Assembly (NCBI GenBank): GCA_039111635.1
Contig: JBCAQO010000012.1
Span: 248,001 to 312,000 of the forward strand
From: Heterobasidion occidentale
Taxonomy: Eukaryota; Basidiomycota; Agaricomycetes; Russulales; Bondarzewiaceae
DNA: 64,000 bases
Direction of reading: 5' to 3'
Shown: in pieces, positions 36,901 through 49,656 of the stretch
Numbering within the stretch: the stretch's first letter is position 1
Layout of the letters: each line of letters begins with the position of its first letter
Position numbers and translations under genes: made by a program
The notes under the pieces: model-generated
Seen by the model: the letters and a program-made list of their open reading frames with translations, nothing else
What the model was told of the DNA's origin: nothing
Database searches by the model: none

Positions 36901-38262
36901 TTCTTCAAGATCTCATTTCCTCGATGGGCCGGCCTACCATGCATGGCTCTTCCCTTTTATGTCTCATCTCAAGCATGTTCGACCTTCTTTGCACATCATT
37001 GGTATTTATGCACCGTCCGCGCTGGCTATCCCGTTGGCGGTTTCAACACAGGTCCATTCTTAGCTTTCATCTCTTGGGCATCTCCTTCATGGCATTCTTA
37101 CATACTATCACATCGATACTCCATCCTACCCCTTTGCAGATTTAATCCGTGCTTCGTTTGTCGCATGCAGTACGCGGCCCCTTCGACCGCGCCCACATAC
37201 TTTCCTTAATTGTTTCTTTTCGGCATGTCTATGCTTGTTCATGTCTCTTTCTCCCTCCCTTCGCGGTTCCTCTTTCTCCCACGTCCTCTCTTTCATGCTC
37301 TTTCGGCGGTCCTACGCTGTGTTTCTAGTAGTTACGTCGCATCGCATCGTCTCCTCACAAAGTGTAGCATTTATGTCGGTCTCATCTGGTGACCGCTCAT
37401 CCCTCCTTGTTTTATTAGTCTTTTTGACCATGACCTTGGTCGTGCAATGCCAACCATGATTGTTTTTTTTTCGTAGCTGTGATGGGTTGGAATCGAGACT
37501 GCCTCATTCTTTTGGAAGGTATGGCGGAATTGGACCGATTCACAAGCTCGAAAAGACGGATAAAGACGAAAAAACCCGGAAAAAGTGAAAAAAGGCGGAA
37601 AAAGATCGAATAAGATCAAAACATATAGCTAAGTCGCAAAAGTAAATTTGCACATTTCCTGATGGACTCGTAAGTACCCTGTAAATTAGGCAAGTCGTTT
37701 TGCCCGTTTACTGATGATATCAGCGGCTGGACAGTGTCTAGGCAGATCTGGCAAGCATCAGTCTAGAAGACACTGTGTCTGTATAATCGGGGACTGACTG
37801 AAGGTGTCTGGGGCTCTGGCCATGTCTGTCCAGCTTCGGACAGATGCCTCCCAGTTTGCTGATGGCCTAGAGTACTTGAGATGCAGTTGGTTGCAACAAA
37901 TGCTCTTAGGCGACTGCGATTGACATGGTGAGACGGAGGCTTCTGCGTCATTGGTTGATTTCATTTGTTTTGTCCTGTGAATCGTGAATAGATGCTACTG
38001 ATTATTGCACAATTGGATTCATGGTGTGTGACTAACCGCCAGCGCTAAACCTTTCTTACATGGGACCAACGTGATTCTATGCTTCGAGATTGCTGCCCTT
38101 TGTGTAAGGTCTCTTTCCATAGATTGACAAAATAATGATTGAAGTCCATGCTTGATACAAATATAGTGCGAGTAAAAGTGAGCAGTTGAACTGTCCATCA
38201 AGCAGTAATTTAACTGTGACGAGAAAAGGTCCAGCAATGGAAGTGTACATATACGTCAATAC
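36901..38262. other. Intergenic between convergent genes, no gene recognised
   Basis: About 1.36 kb. The left part is pyrimidine-rich and likely 3' UTR. A purine-rich tract of GAAAAAG/GGAAAAAG steps runs about 37550-37625. A hairpin-forming sequence (TGTCCAGCTTCGGACA) lies near 37826-37841. No coding signal I trust. Confidence 0.5.
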
Positions 38263-40594
38263 TCAACACTCGCCAGCGAATGAATTATTCGGGAAGGGCT
38301 GTCCATAATCGTCTCTCCAAGTTGTGAGATTAGGATTTGTATATGCTTCTTGATATCTGCTCATAAGTCCATGTCATCAGCCTCTATCCTCATCCTCTGC
38401 AACGAAACAAAAGGATGATCACATACTTTTCAATGTATGCGGCAGTCGGGAAGTCTTCCGGATCGCATCCAATATTGATAGAGTCAGAGCGCTGGTAAAC
38501 GCGGACGTAGTCGACTCGCAACGTCGTTGGGAATGTGAGTGTGTCGAAATCAACAGTTCCAAAGTTTTCAGATATACCAAGATTTCCGATGAGGTCTATA
38601 TTGGTTGCATGAGTGCTGGCGCTGCGGTGCATGATGCAGAGCAAGACAAAGACGCACACATAGGCTCCTGGGTCACAGCCCGTGGGCCAATCTCGACCCT
38701 AGTATCGGCTCCCAATGCTCCGGATTTGAGCGTCCATGCAGTCTTATTGTTATTTATCCAAGAAATATACTGACGCAGCCAGATGTATCGTTAGCAGGGC
38801 ACATCAAGATGCGCTATCATTAACGCACCGCGTCATCAAATCCGGGCTTGTATTCAATCGCATACACTGCATAGCATCCATCGGTTAGTTCGAAACAGCT
38901 TTGATTAGCAGTACTGATAGCAGATACTGTATGTTCTATTAGATTTTACTGTGAATGGAGATGAAAAGATGGACGCACTGCTTTGCTGATAAACACCGCC
39001 GATGTACGAGTTCAATTCAGTGACAGTGTTGTTCGGGATATCATAATTGTCTGTAGAGTTGAGCCAATAGTAGCCATAGTTGAACGGCTGTTGCAAGGTC
39101 AACGCATGAAGGATATCACGGATTGAGAGGGAAATAGCGTACCCCCATTTGCGCTGACTGAGATACCGTGCCAATCAAGGGATCTCCTTCGACCTAAAAA
39201 TCACTTTAGAACGGACAATGACCACAGACTTGTGCGAACACGCACCTTTGCCTCAAATATATCGATCTCAGGTGCCGATCTGCCCACATACGTTCCATCC
39301 GAGTGCAACGGGCCCGGATGCGATTCGCCGGGACATGTGCAGCGTGAAAGACGTTGACCAGGCAAGAAGGAGAGTACATTGTTGTTATAGGGGTCTCCAT
39401 CGGCGGTGGCAGTGAGCGGAAGCCCATCCGTCGTCTGGTTTGCCATAGTGCCTACATCGCACGTATCATAGCTGTATGGCCACTGCTTTATGGTTCAGTG
39501 TCATTTCAAAGCAGCGAAAACGAGTACATACGGTTCCTTCCAAAGATGCACCGTAGCCTGTACGACCAAGATTTCCCATAGTCCACAAAGACGGCCACAG
39601 CCCACGAACATCGACAGATCCGGGGAGAGTCAGAGCAGCCTCAAAGATACCACCAGTAAAACAGAATTTGTTCCACGTGGTCAACATGCCTCCTTGATAG
39701 TCCAGACCGTGGGTCAACTTCTTCGAAAGCGTAATTTCGAGCGCGCCATCCTTCGTCGTGATCGCTGCAGGATCATACCACTCGAGGTTATTTGTCTGCC
39801 AATAGTGTAAATCAACAGCCTCCCAGAAGGGGTCATCGCCAGGATAGAAGCTGCGACCGTCCACGTTGAATTCGTCCGAGAAAACGAGTGTGTAATCAAT
39901 GTCTTCACCAGTTTCGTCGTTGAATGACTTGCGAGTGAGAGCCCATTCTGGCGTGTCTTCGTCAACGAGGCTCCATCTTCCCGTTGTAATGGTCGCGATC
40001 TGAGACGATTAGGTGGAGTTAATAAAACGTGGTGATTATGATGCATGGAAGCTACATTTTCAGCTGACGAATCTAGTACAAGCTCTGCAGTTTTCTTGGT
40101 GAAGTATGTCGCGAGAGGATATCCCAAACTGATTCAAAGAAAGGAATTATGAGCAATTGATACAGAGGCACGTAGAATCAAGCGTACAAGAGTCCAAGGA
40201 CGGCCGTTGTCAAAACTGCAAGACATCCAAGATTCGCCAGTCCTCTTGTGCTGAAGATATTGCAGCTATGGTCCATATTTGCGTCACAATCCGAATCAAG
40301 TTCGTGCAGATCGTCATCGAAGTCGCGGACATATCCTGGTGTCCCTGGAGGCAGTATGTTCGTGGAGCCCCAGGATGATGGATCAGGACTCAATATAAAC
40401 TGATAAAGTGATCAGATGATATGACGAACAATATCAGTGAAGACTCACCTTTTCCGACAAAGATCCAGCCGCTGTTGCGTCTCGTGATGGACTGCTAGGC
40501 TGGAGGCATCAGGCAGGCATGAGCAAGTTGTGAAAAAGAAAGGGGACCATAGACACGCACCGAGGACACCCAGCTCGCACGAAGGGAAGAGCAT
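38263..40594 (-). CDS. Kre6/Skn1-type beta-1,6-glucan synthesis protein (GH16 domain)
   Basis: Type II membrane protein of the secretory pathway needed for cell-wall beta-1,6-glucan. The N-terminal cytoplasmic part ([29 protein letters not shown]) precedes a single membrane segment near [15 protein letters not shown]. The luminal GH16-like domain reads [87 protein letters not shown] (the catalytic ExDxxE pattern), [38 protein letters not shown] and [16 protein letters not shown]. It ends NNSFAGEC and TGA. Many short introns. The start at 40594 is the best ATG seen, but upstream coding exons are possible because family members often have longer cytoplasmic tails. Confidence 0.93.
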
Positions 40595-42458
40595 GGTTGA
40601 GGCACTGCCCTTCTCTCTTCCAAAGGAGAAAAAAGAGAGGTGTAATACGGGCTAGTCATGAACAAAATTGATGTAAAGGAATGAATGCGCTAACGGGAAG
40701 AAAGTGGGAAGAATTAGAGTAGGCGTGGGTGCGTTATCTCAGCCCTTTGCGCAGTACTTACGTTGAAGAAATCATCTTTGCTCAATAAAGCTGTGGAGTC
40801 CCGCCGATATTAGACGTTCCGAAAATTTCACCGCAGTCATTTCCTGGATCATCGTTCCAGCCTGCACTGGCGGCAGCGCGCGCAACACGCCACAAAGAAC
40901 CTTTTTGAGAATCGGAGTCTAAAGCTCAGAGCTCGGCCGTTGTCCGGGGCGTCAAGCTAGAGTCGAGTGCTCAGTGTACGAGGGCGATGACGCCCAAGAT
41001 GGCCTCAATTGCGGCAACGTTACGACGGCAAGTGAGCGCAATACTAGGTCCTGTGAAAATGTGGGGATAGAAGTGAACATGGCTTGCGAGTCGTGACTCG
41101 TGAAACCGCCAACTTGTAGATTGTAAATTGTGCCGTCCTCCAGGTCACGACTGGTGAAGGAGTGTCCAACTTCCGCCCAGTTCGATAGTGATTCATTGAA
41201 CATGGTTCGTGTGCTTTGAGTTCATGCTACTGTGCGCGCACGGTGGAACTCAGAACTCTTCGCGAAGGCAACAAGCCGCTCGTGATGATATTCAGACTCC
41301 GATCCCGCTTATCCGGAGCCTTCCGGCACCGCCTCCCCCTTACCGAACTCTTTGTTTAACAGCAAAACATGCTATAGCAGCCCTTAAGTAGCATTCATGC
41401 TACATCTGATTGTCCCAGATGAACATGTAGAAGCTGTTTGTGAGCAATGACTTACCCATCACTCTGCGCACTACTATCCCGATCCTGTGAAGTTTGACTT
41501 CCATGCAAACAGTGCGACGTCAGCCAGCAGTCAGCCAGTCATCGTACGTGTCAGTCTCCCTACTCGGGATCAATGATAATATATAGTATGTGTTATCATG
41601 CCTCGAGGGGAGTCTTCTTATCTCAGAGGCTCTCATATGATCGAAAAAGCTTGCAAGTATGGGCTCTGGAGGTTTCAGCGCCAGAGAAGGAAAGATAAGC
41701 CTATTTTTCTGTGTTTGTACTGCTGATTTTTCGCTTTGGAATTCAGTCAAAGTATCGAGTATCACGGAGGCAGGGTGCCATCTCTACCGAGTCTACCTGC
41801 TACTAAAGCCAGGTACTTCGTTCTGGCTCTGCAACCTTGTTATCATCAATTCAGGAGAATGCATCCTGCCACCTTTCAAAGGGAGCGGTTTTGAAATTGT
41901 GTTTACCACTCAGAGCTAGGCTGTATTGCATTGCTTCACAGAAGTGTCGAGACGCTCCCTCTGAACCCTGCTTTCATGAGCGCTAGTGCTTGATCCTCAC
42001 TCCTGTGAACAGTCTTCAGAAAATGGTGGTAGCATTTACCGTCGACGATCTCATCTACTGGTGGATCTCTGCACGGCAAATACAAATATTGTTTCAAGTT
42101 TTATTAGCAAAAAGCTATGTCCTCGAAAATCAAGGACACCACAGCTCGTCTGGCATATTTGTTGCGCTTCGTGTTTCTGCAATGAGTCTTCGTCATCTTC
42201 CGTACGTGAACAGACGCAGCCTCTGAGACGATCCTCCCGATCTCAAGTCGGGTTTACGTAAGAGCGCGCTCCAGGATGACTGAGACTGACGGAGAGAGCC
42301 TTTCGAAACCGTTAGTGTGCGACAATCTATAAAATCACGATGCGGCCTCCAACGTGCATGTCATCTCCCTCACCATTCCTTCAGCACTCACCCTCCTCAA
42401 TATCCTCTGGATCTTGCTTCTTCTCCCTCTATTCATTCAACGTAAAGAAGAAATAGAC
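40595..42458. other. Intergenic between divergent genes, no gene recognised
   Basis: About 1.86 kb between the Kre6/Skn1-like and glutathione transferase starts. Short open frames (for example 40952-41203 minus, 41520-41765 minus, 41986-42261 plus) show no domain. It must hold both promoters; an AATATATAG stretch lies near 41577-41586 and TCTATAAAATC lies near 42328. Confidence 0.5.
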
Positions 42459-43483
42459 ATGGCCGCCGCTCAAGCTGCACAGATCACTTTCTACACTGCG
42501 AAGGTGCGTCCGCATTCAGGCGATAAATGGTCCATTGTCAGAGAACAATATACTGACTGTGTTGTGGTTTGATTTCCGATGCAGGTCTGCCCTTTTGCCC
42601 AGCGGGTACGTACTTGACTTCATGTAATGTGTTTGAGCGAGAGACTGATGCACTCGATCGGCGGCGTGCGTGGATGCACAGGTTGAGCTTGCGTTCGCAG
42701 AGGCTGGCGCACAGATCAACAAGTACCTCATTGATCTGCAAGCCAAACCCGACTGGTACGCTCCCAAAGTCAACCCCGCCTCCAAGGTACGCCATCCAGC
42801 CCTTTCCTCTTCCTCTTCTAGTCGCTTATGTCGCCCTCAGGTTCCTGCAGTATCGTACGGCGGTCCCGTGGTCCCCGCCGACCAACCCTCTCCAGAGAGC
42901 ACTAAAATTGTTGAATCTCTTGTCCTCCTCGAGTTCGTCGCCGACCTCTACCCCAACGCGCAGCTCCTCCCCTCATCCCCCGTCGACCGCTCCCGCGCGC
43001 GCTATTTCATTGATGTCGTCTCTAACAAAGCCGTCCCGGGCTTCTTCTCGATGGTGATGAAAGCCGAAGGCCCTGATGCGCTCTTCCGCGGGCTCGAGGA
43101 GATCCAGTCGCTGCTCCCTCCTGAGGGCGGCTTCGCCGTTGGTGAGAAGTGGTCGATCGCGGACGCGGCGATCACGCCGTTCTTGGGCCGCACTGATCTG
43201 CTGTTGAGGAACGACATTGGTAAGTACCCTGTGGGCGAGGGCCCGAAAGTGCATGCGGAGATCTTCCAAGGAGCGCGGTTCGCGCGTCTGCAGAAGTATT
43301 TCGCGGACGTGACGGCGCGCGAGAGCTGGCAAAAGACGTTCTTCCCCGTGCGTGTTTGTCTCCGACTTGTCTCCCGCGTTACCTTTTATGGAGGAGCAGC
43401 AGTGCTGACTTGTATTGTGAATCTAGGACCACATCGTTGAGAAAATGAGCAAGATTCTTGCACGCCCGGCTCCTAAAGTCTAG
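42459..43483 (+). CDS. Glutathione S-transferase, omega-like
   Basis: Cytosolic thiol transferase or dehydroascorbate-reductase-type GST. Exon 1 gives MAAAQAAQITFYTAK. A 21-nt exon at 42584-42604 then supplies VCPFAQR with the catalytic Cys of omega-class enzymes. Next come VELAFAEAGAQINKYLIDLQ, WYAPKVNPASK, VPAVSYGG, and TKIVESLVLLEFVADLYP with the glutathione-binding Glu-Ser pair. The helical C-terminal domain includes GGFAVGEKWSIADAAITPFL. The last exon reads DHIVEKMSKILARPAPKV before TAG. Standard GT-AG introns join all exons in frame and the length (about 250 residues) is typical. Detoxification or redox repair is the likely role. Confidence 0.92.
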
Positions 43484-44239
43484 ATGGAAGGGGAGATCTG
43501 ATTATATGTTTCACTGTACACGTATCCAAGCACAATTGACATGTTCATTCCAATACCAAACCCCAGGCTTTGAATGACAGATGCAGGACATCAGAGCATA
43601 ATCGAAAAGAGAGTCGAACATCCATAGACTTGACGCTGTCGAGGAGAGATGACCAGTGGCATTAGAATAGCCACCATCTAGCGAACACCAAATCTTAAGT
43701 ATCATATTGTCATTTTGTTGGTATAGCACTGACCCTACACGTATCGGAAGGGAAGATGATTCGTGATATTGATGAGATTGTGAACACAGCCTAATATGTG
43801 GGGAAGATGAATAGCAATGAAAGACGTTGGCATCGCAGAATACACCACCTGAAGCAGGCATCGAATTCAATGGAGCCATACGGTGACCTCAGGTTGATCA
43901 AGCTAATAGATAGCCGTCAGAAATAGGTATCATCCCATTGTTCAGCATTTACGAGTGATTTACGGTCATCAAGCTTTCCAAGACGGTAAATGTGCCGCCT
44001 AGATTCTGAAAATACTTACTACTCTTTAGAGAATTCAGAATGCTCCACCATTAACGCCTCAGCATGAAAGGTGCAAGGGTCAAAGCCATCTCGATATTTA
44101 CAGTTATTTAAGGTCTCGCACATCAAGCTTCAAGCTTCAAGTTGAAGTCGGCCTGTTGTCTCTTCCCAGTTGAACGGACATTCTCTTGAGTTTAGTGCGT
44201 GGAAAACCATTCTGGACCTTTAAGATAACACAGTCTCAT
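43484..44239. other. Intergenic, GST 3' flank to tRNA
   Basis: 756 bp. A 122-codon frame on the minus strand (43511-43879) has an unremarkable, Cys/Ser-rich translation with no domain and lies antisense to the GST 3' flank, so I do not call it. A short AAGCTTC tandem occurs near 44125-44145. Confidence 0.5.
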
Positions 44240-44317
44240 GGTGCTATAGTGTAGTGGTTATCACTCGGGATTTTGAAGTAAGTTTCCCGGAACCCAGGTT
44301 CGAACCCTGGTAGCACC
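44240..44317 (+). tRNA. tRNA-Gln (anticodon TTG) with a 7-nt intron
   Basis: The acceptor stem GGTGCTA pairs with TAGCACC. The D arm GTGTAGTGGTTATCAC, the anticodon stem CGGGA/TCCCG and the T arm CCAGG-TTCGAAC-CCTGG are all intact. The anticodon loop TTTTGA carries TTG (Gln). About seven extra bases (within AGTAAGTT) follow the position after the anticodon, where nuclear tRNA introns sit. The downstream flank has a short T run near 44335. The mature length would be about 71 nt. Confidence 0.93.
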
Positions 44318-47300
44318 TTCAATATACCCAATCAAATTTTCCACCGAAGTCCCAAGAGCCAAGACCAGGAAGGGACGTATCTTGAAATTTTGCTAGTTGA
44401 GTAGCGTTGGGAGTAGGTTGAAATTGTTCGTATGATGAACGTCCGGATAGTTGGAATCAAGGCGAGCTATGTGTACTGATGGTGTCGGTGTCCAGATCTT
44501 CTGAGCGTTAGAGTGTCATGCCAAATGTACATAGGCAATGCCGGGCACGCCGCGCATCGAGAAAATTTGTCGGAATGCACTCTTCGGCCAGCTAAGGTTT
44601 TGCAACATTTCTACATTCTGCTGTCATCGCTGACGGCGTTCTATATCCAAACTGCACAGTTGAGAGGGGAACCACTAAGCGAACAAAACAAATTGAGATA
44701 GACCTAGAATTCGTGCAAGCATCGAGTCGGGTGATATAGCGGGTGACAGGCTTAATACAGGGCTGTGCATTTGACTAACAGCGTTTCGCGAGGCAGATGA
44801 CCGGGGTTGAGGGCGTCAGGTGAGTGTCGGTGCAGGGCAATGGGGAAGATTAGGTGCTCATCGGAGCAGAGATTGCGCTATCGTGACCGGTTGACCTGTC
44901 GCAATAGATGGTTCGCTGGGGTTTTGCGGGGGGGAAGGGGAGATATAAGTATTGGGGGTGACGTGGATTGGGATTCCTTTTTACCACCTGCCTTTACTCA
45001 CCTCCGCAAGCCTCTGAGGCGCTCATGCTTCTGACGTATGACGAGTTCAGCCCCGTTCGCCTGCATGCGTCGAATTTGTCGTCGCGGTCTTCAGCGAAGA
45101 CCGTTTGCGCGGTACGTTTGTGTTCCCTACTGGCTGCGATCGCGATTCAAGTATCTGAAGCAGACTTTGATCCTAAGCGTTACCTCCTGGCGAATCCAGT
45201 TTCAATGAGTATTTCTTGAGCAGAATCAGGCTGGGAGCACTCTGGGAGCGTACCATTGTCTCCTCGGGCGGAGTACCCTCCGTGAGTTCCGGTCAGCATT
45301 ACTCCTATCTCAACTGACAGTCCACTGACCTTTTTGCGCACAGTCCTCGAATCGTATGAAGCGTTGCATCGTCCGAGACCGCCGAGTGATGGACCTGCGG
45401 CGCACGACCGACAGTTGTCGATTTGTCTGACTTGAGGTCTGTTCCTCATTAACCGGTGTCCGGAGTCCATCCAACGGCAGCCGCGCGGTGTTCCGGGGCG
45501 CGATGTGGGGCCCCGGCTTCTGCGACTCGCGATCGCCTTGTCACTGCTGCGTCTCAGACGACTAGGAGTCGTTCGCCTTTACTTATCCCCACAGGTCCGA
45601 TCATGATTTTACTAGTTGCAACATGGCCACAACTGGACCCTAAACGTCATTCGAACCTCGGACTTCTGCGCTGCCACGAGGCAAAGTCTCTTTCCTCTAG
45701 CAGCTTCCAGTTTTCTTTCGACATTCCCTTCCCTCTCCGTTCGGTCGAGTCTTCGTCATCTCGGAGCATCAAGTGCCAAGGTCTGACGCTCTGGCAGATG
45801 TCAGTTTCGACAAGGCCCGGTGAAACGATGCAGATACCGCTGTCAATCTTCCGATGTATCGAGGGCGCAGAGTTCGACCTTCTTTCAGCCCTCGATCGGT
45901 TTGGCTGTTGCGTCCATGAGCAAATGGCAATAACATCTGATGGAACTTTGCAGATGTGAGTGAGCAACTCGTTGCTGATGGATGCCCTACCCGCCGCGGC
46001 GCAGCGCTCTGATGTGCATCTCACAGGTCCCTTTCCGCATCTTCCAGGTAACAGGCAGTATACGTAGCAACAAGCCTGTAGCCTGATGTCGCTGCAGCGG
46101 TTACTTTTTCTTGCCCTCGTCGTGGACTTTATTCGGATCTGGGATATTCTAAGCGCATATTGCCATCGATTGATGGGTTCGGAATGCTGCTCGCGCCCAA
46201 TGTTCAGGATCAACTTCTTTCACTCCCGCGGCTTACCAGTCACCTAGGATGCTTTATGGGGTGCAAAGGTTACATAGGCCCGCGAGCGGCGCGAACGGGA
46301 CGGTGCGCTGGAACCCCCCATGGTGACATCAGGCTGCAGGTTTCAGGGCCTCTTAAGACTCTCTTATAGGTTAACTGTACGATCTGAACACATTCGAGAA
46401 AGTGTATACAGGAACCTCGGCGTTTTACACCGTTCGCTAGCTCAAGGGGCCTTTCCAGATCGGGTGCGTACTCCAAGTAAAATTGACCCGGTCATGCAAT
46501 GTGCTCATGTTTCCTCGGATGCTCCACTAGAAGCTGTTAACCGCTGTCAGCCGCCTGGTCCTCTTGGCCCCTGAGGCTCTTCCGTGGTCCACAGACGTAA
46601 CGCACACGTATTACGAGAGACGGAGAGGTGAGGCGCCTTTTGTGTTTGACCTTGAGATGACCGATCGTTTTTCATCACGTCTCTAGGTTCGAATTCGCTC
46701 GCCGGCCTTGACCGTGCGATCCTGTGAGCGCAAAGGACTGACTGTGGGACCGAACCTAGGGGCTGTGGCATGAATCCTCAGGCTTGGCTGAGCATGGACC
46801 ATGGGTCAAGAGATCAGAACAGTGGTGTAACGAGAACCGCACGCCTCGAACACACGCTTGCCGAATGTCGACGCCGGGGTCTGGATATGGCCTTGCTCTT
46901 TGCTCGTTCACAGCAGGTGTACTGATCAGTCGACAGCCATCTTCAACGATCTCTCGGTGCCGTCGACAGCAATCCACACAATCGTGTTCCTATGTTGTAA
47001 TTGTGCCGACCAATTCTACCCATTCTCTCACACAGTGAACCGTTTGTCGGTTTATTCTTTCTACACAGGGAGCGGCACTTGCGCCCCGGTCGGCACCGCG
47101 CGCTTCTTTGCACAGTGTACCTTCCAATGCCCTGGACATGTGGTACCTCCTCCGTGCCGTCGCTGCCTTCGCAACGTTCCAGTATGTCTCTACAGAATCG
47201 GCGAGGCCCCACAGATGCTCTGAATATCTCTCATCCAATCTTCGCGGCTCCGCTCCAGTCCTTGTGCCTGGCTCTCTAGTGCTCGCTCCTCTGCACCTCT

Positions 47301-49626
47301 CGGCATGATTCGGCATTCGTGCTGATCGCTCAGTCCATAAGGAAGTAGCCTTCACACACGATCTACACGCGACTGAGGCCTGCTAACTTATGCGTTTCAT
47401 GGGAACCACGCTTGAACAGTAGGCGCTTGTGGAATATCACTCATGGTCTGGTCCATGGCGCACCCGATCTTTCGCGGTGTCCTGAACCGATCGTCTTCAT
47501 CTTCAAGCACAGTGCACGCAAATTTCTCGCTGATGCGGCTCTCTAGATGCTGCGATAGACGCCAGCCGCGTACTTGACGTGTACCGTCTCTGACCAACCT
47601 TTGAAATCACCCGGACGCGCTCGCGGAAATGAAGCGGAAACACCTCACCCTTTCCGCGCCGCACCATTTTAGTGACTATCACCTTCCTAGGGCATCTTCA
47701 AAATAGGGCTGTCGTTCTGCATGCAGACAGTGTCCCCTTTCTCTCTGTGCCGGCCCCCCCATCGCATACATATCTGGAGATGCCTTTTTCAGCTATATAG
47801 CTACCTCCCTGCTCATCATGTCATTATAGCCGTCCGCGTCAGCGCTTGTAGCTCTTGCCTCACCGCTCGCGCATGTCTTGTCTAGTCATGGTTGTTGTGA
47901 CGTCGTGCTGCGAACCATGACAGTCCGAGTTAGACGGTGTCTCCACCTTTGCCGTTTACGGCGGCCCGGGTCCCTGTGTGACTCGCCCCTATCTCCTAGA
48001 TCGACAGGTTCTGTGTTTGTGTTTTCTGTGTATATCTCTGCTTTCGACTAGGCCGCGCGCGACGTCTCTCGCCTCCCCGCCATTCCGCACAGAGTCACTC
48101 TTGAATGACCATTGTCGACGTCTTCGGGCTTCCTCCTTCTCACGAACGATTGCGCCTCGTGTCTGTGTATGTCTAAATGCCTCCACAAAGAACAGCAGAA
48201 GTCTGCGCGGTTTGGATTGGCATCGGCATCGGCTCTTCTACCCCACACGAAGTCGGTTGTAGAAGATCGAGGCCGGATTGGGTTTAGGCGGGTCGAACGT
48301 CTATCTCACTCACGTTACTGTGTCCAGATCGGGCGCAGACGCGCCTGCACTGACTCTTGCATACACGCGCACGTACGTACAGGCATGCGGTCTCCGGGTC
48401 CGCGAGGGTACAGAGCGGCCCTCGTTGTGTTGCCGTGCTTGCCAGCCAGCTCTGCTATTCGTTCCCCCTCGTCCCTGATTTATCGCCCCTTCGTCGCGTT
48501 ATTGTCGAGGCTTCTGCAGTCGGGCGTCCGTTCGAGAACGCGGACGAGGTCGCGGTGCCAGGTTCCGCGCACCGACCTTTGTCGGACCAAGTACACGCCT
48601 GCTAGGACCGTAAGTATCACAAGTACCCTTTGCTTTCCGCCCCGCTCCGGCGACACCACTTTCCAACGGACTTCTCCAGATTTCCCCACACTCTAAACTA
48701 GGCACGTGGCTTCAGCGGCACCCTTCGCGAAGGAGTCCGCGCTCCGCCTTTTGATGAGGTCTCAGCCCGGGGTTGACCCCTGCGCCACTGCAGACATGAT
48801 GCACTTAGCGGCCGTCAAACGACGTAGGCCTTAAGTCCGAAAACGACCGCACGACTTCCATGCCAGATTCCATCGCGAGATCGACCAGTGCCACTTGGTC
48901 GACGCCGCTGGACGTCCGTGCCGTCGACGAGCGCTTGCCACAGGCAACGCGGCCCGCGATCAGCGCCTGCATGTCTCTCGCATGTCGGTCCTGATGGAAG
49001 GTGTCCTCCATCCCGTGTCTTTGATGTCCTTGGTTTCTGCTTTGAGCGGCGCAAGATTCTCAGATATTTCGAGCCCTCAGCTCCGCAACTGCGCTGTCTC
49101 ACTGCCCCCCTGCCCCCTTCTTGGTGTTCATCTTGAACTATGCGACGGGACCCTGTTTGCTTCTCAACTCGGATGATCGCACGGAGTTCCATCTAGGTCC
49201 CCCAATGATCGCTCTCATGGCGTACTTTGCTCCACCGGCGTCCTCGCTTCGCATCTTTCTCGTCTGCGTATGGAACTGGCTCTTTGCCGTTCTCGGCCGA
49301 CTGCCTCCGTCAGAAGCCCCATTCGTGCGCAGGAGAATGAACGCCCGCGAAGTCGATGTACGGCATCCGCTGTGAGCCCTGGAGAAAGTCGGGTGGCCGG
49401 CTCGGTGCACCGTGGAGTCTTTGGGCTCACTGTCAATCTAGGGCCTGTTGAACGTGTGGTCTGCGTCTTGCGCTTCGTCCGTTGATAATTGGCCATACCC
49501 ATGCAGCTCGGGAATCGTTCTTGGGGAAATGATTGGTAAGGGTTTGAGGACGCTAGCAGGCGATGTTTTCTATAGGCAAAGACGAGACTGATTCGGACGG
49601 TTGATCTGAGGGGTGTTCTCTCGCCA
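44318..49626. other. Long stretch without recognisable genes (left part of gene desert)
   Basis: About 5.3 kb. I checked the longer open frames on both strands (for example 45456-45959 plus, 45647-46213 minus, 46990-47355 minus, 48112-48696 plus, 48815-49192 minus). None shows a domain, a plausible chain of introns, or a protein-like composition distinct from its antisense. No terminal inverted repeats, long terminal repeats or reverse-transcriptase motifs were seen. It may hold non-coding RNAs or distal control elements of the bHLH gene, or strongly decayed mobile DNA. Confidence 0.5.
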
Positions 49627-49656
49627 GCAGCTAAGTATGCCGCAGCTAAGTATGCC
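49627..49656. repeat. Perfect 15-bp tandem duplication
   Basis: GCAGCTAAGTATGCC occurs twice head to tail with no mismatch. Function unknown. Confidence 0.9.

Noticed and set aside
37826..37841. Hairpin TGTCCAGCTTCGGACA as a possible terminator or RNA element
   Set aside because: Fungal polymerase II genes do not end at such hairpins, and the stem is too short to support an RNA gene.
43511..43879. 122-codon minus-strand frame beside the GST gene
   Set aside because: No recognisable domain, unusual Cys/Trp/Ser mixture, and it lies antisense to the GST 3' flank.
45456..46213. Overlapping open frames on both strands in the gene-poor region
   Set aside because: Neither strand shows a domain or plausible splice chain, and both frames are equally long, as expected by chance.
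46680..46700. GGTTCGAATTC resembling a tRNA T arm
   Set aside because: No acceptor stem, D arm or anticodon arm can be built around it.
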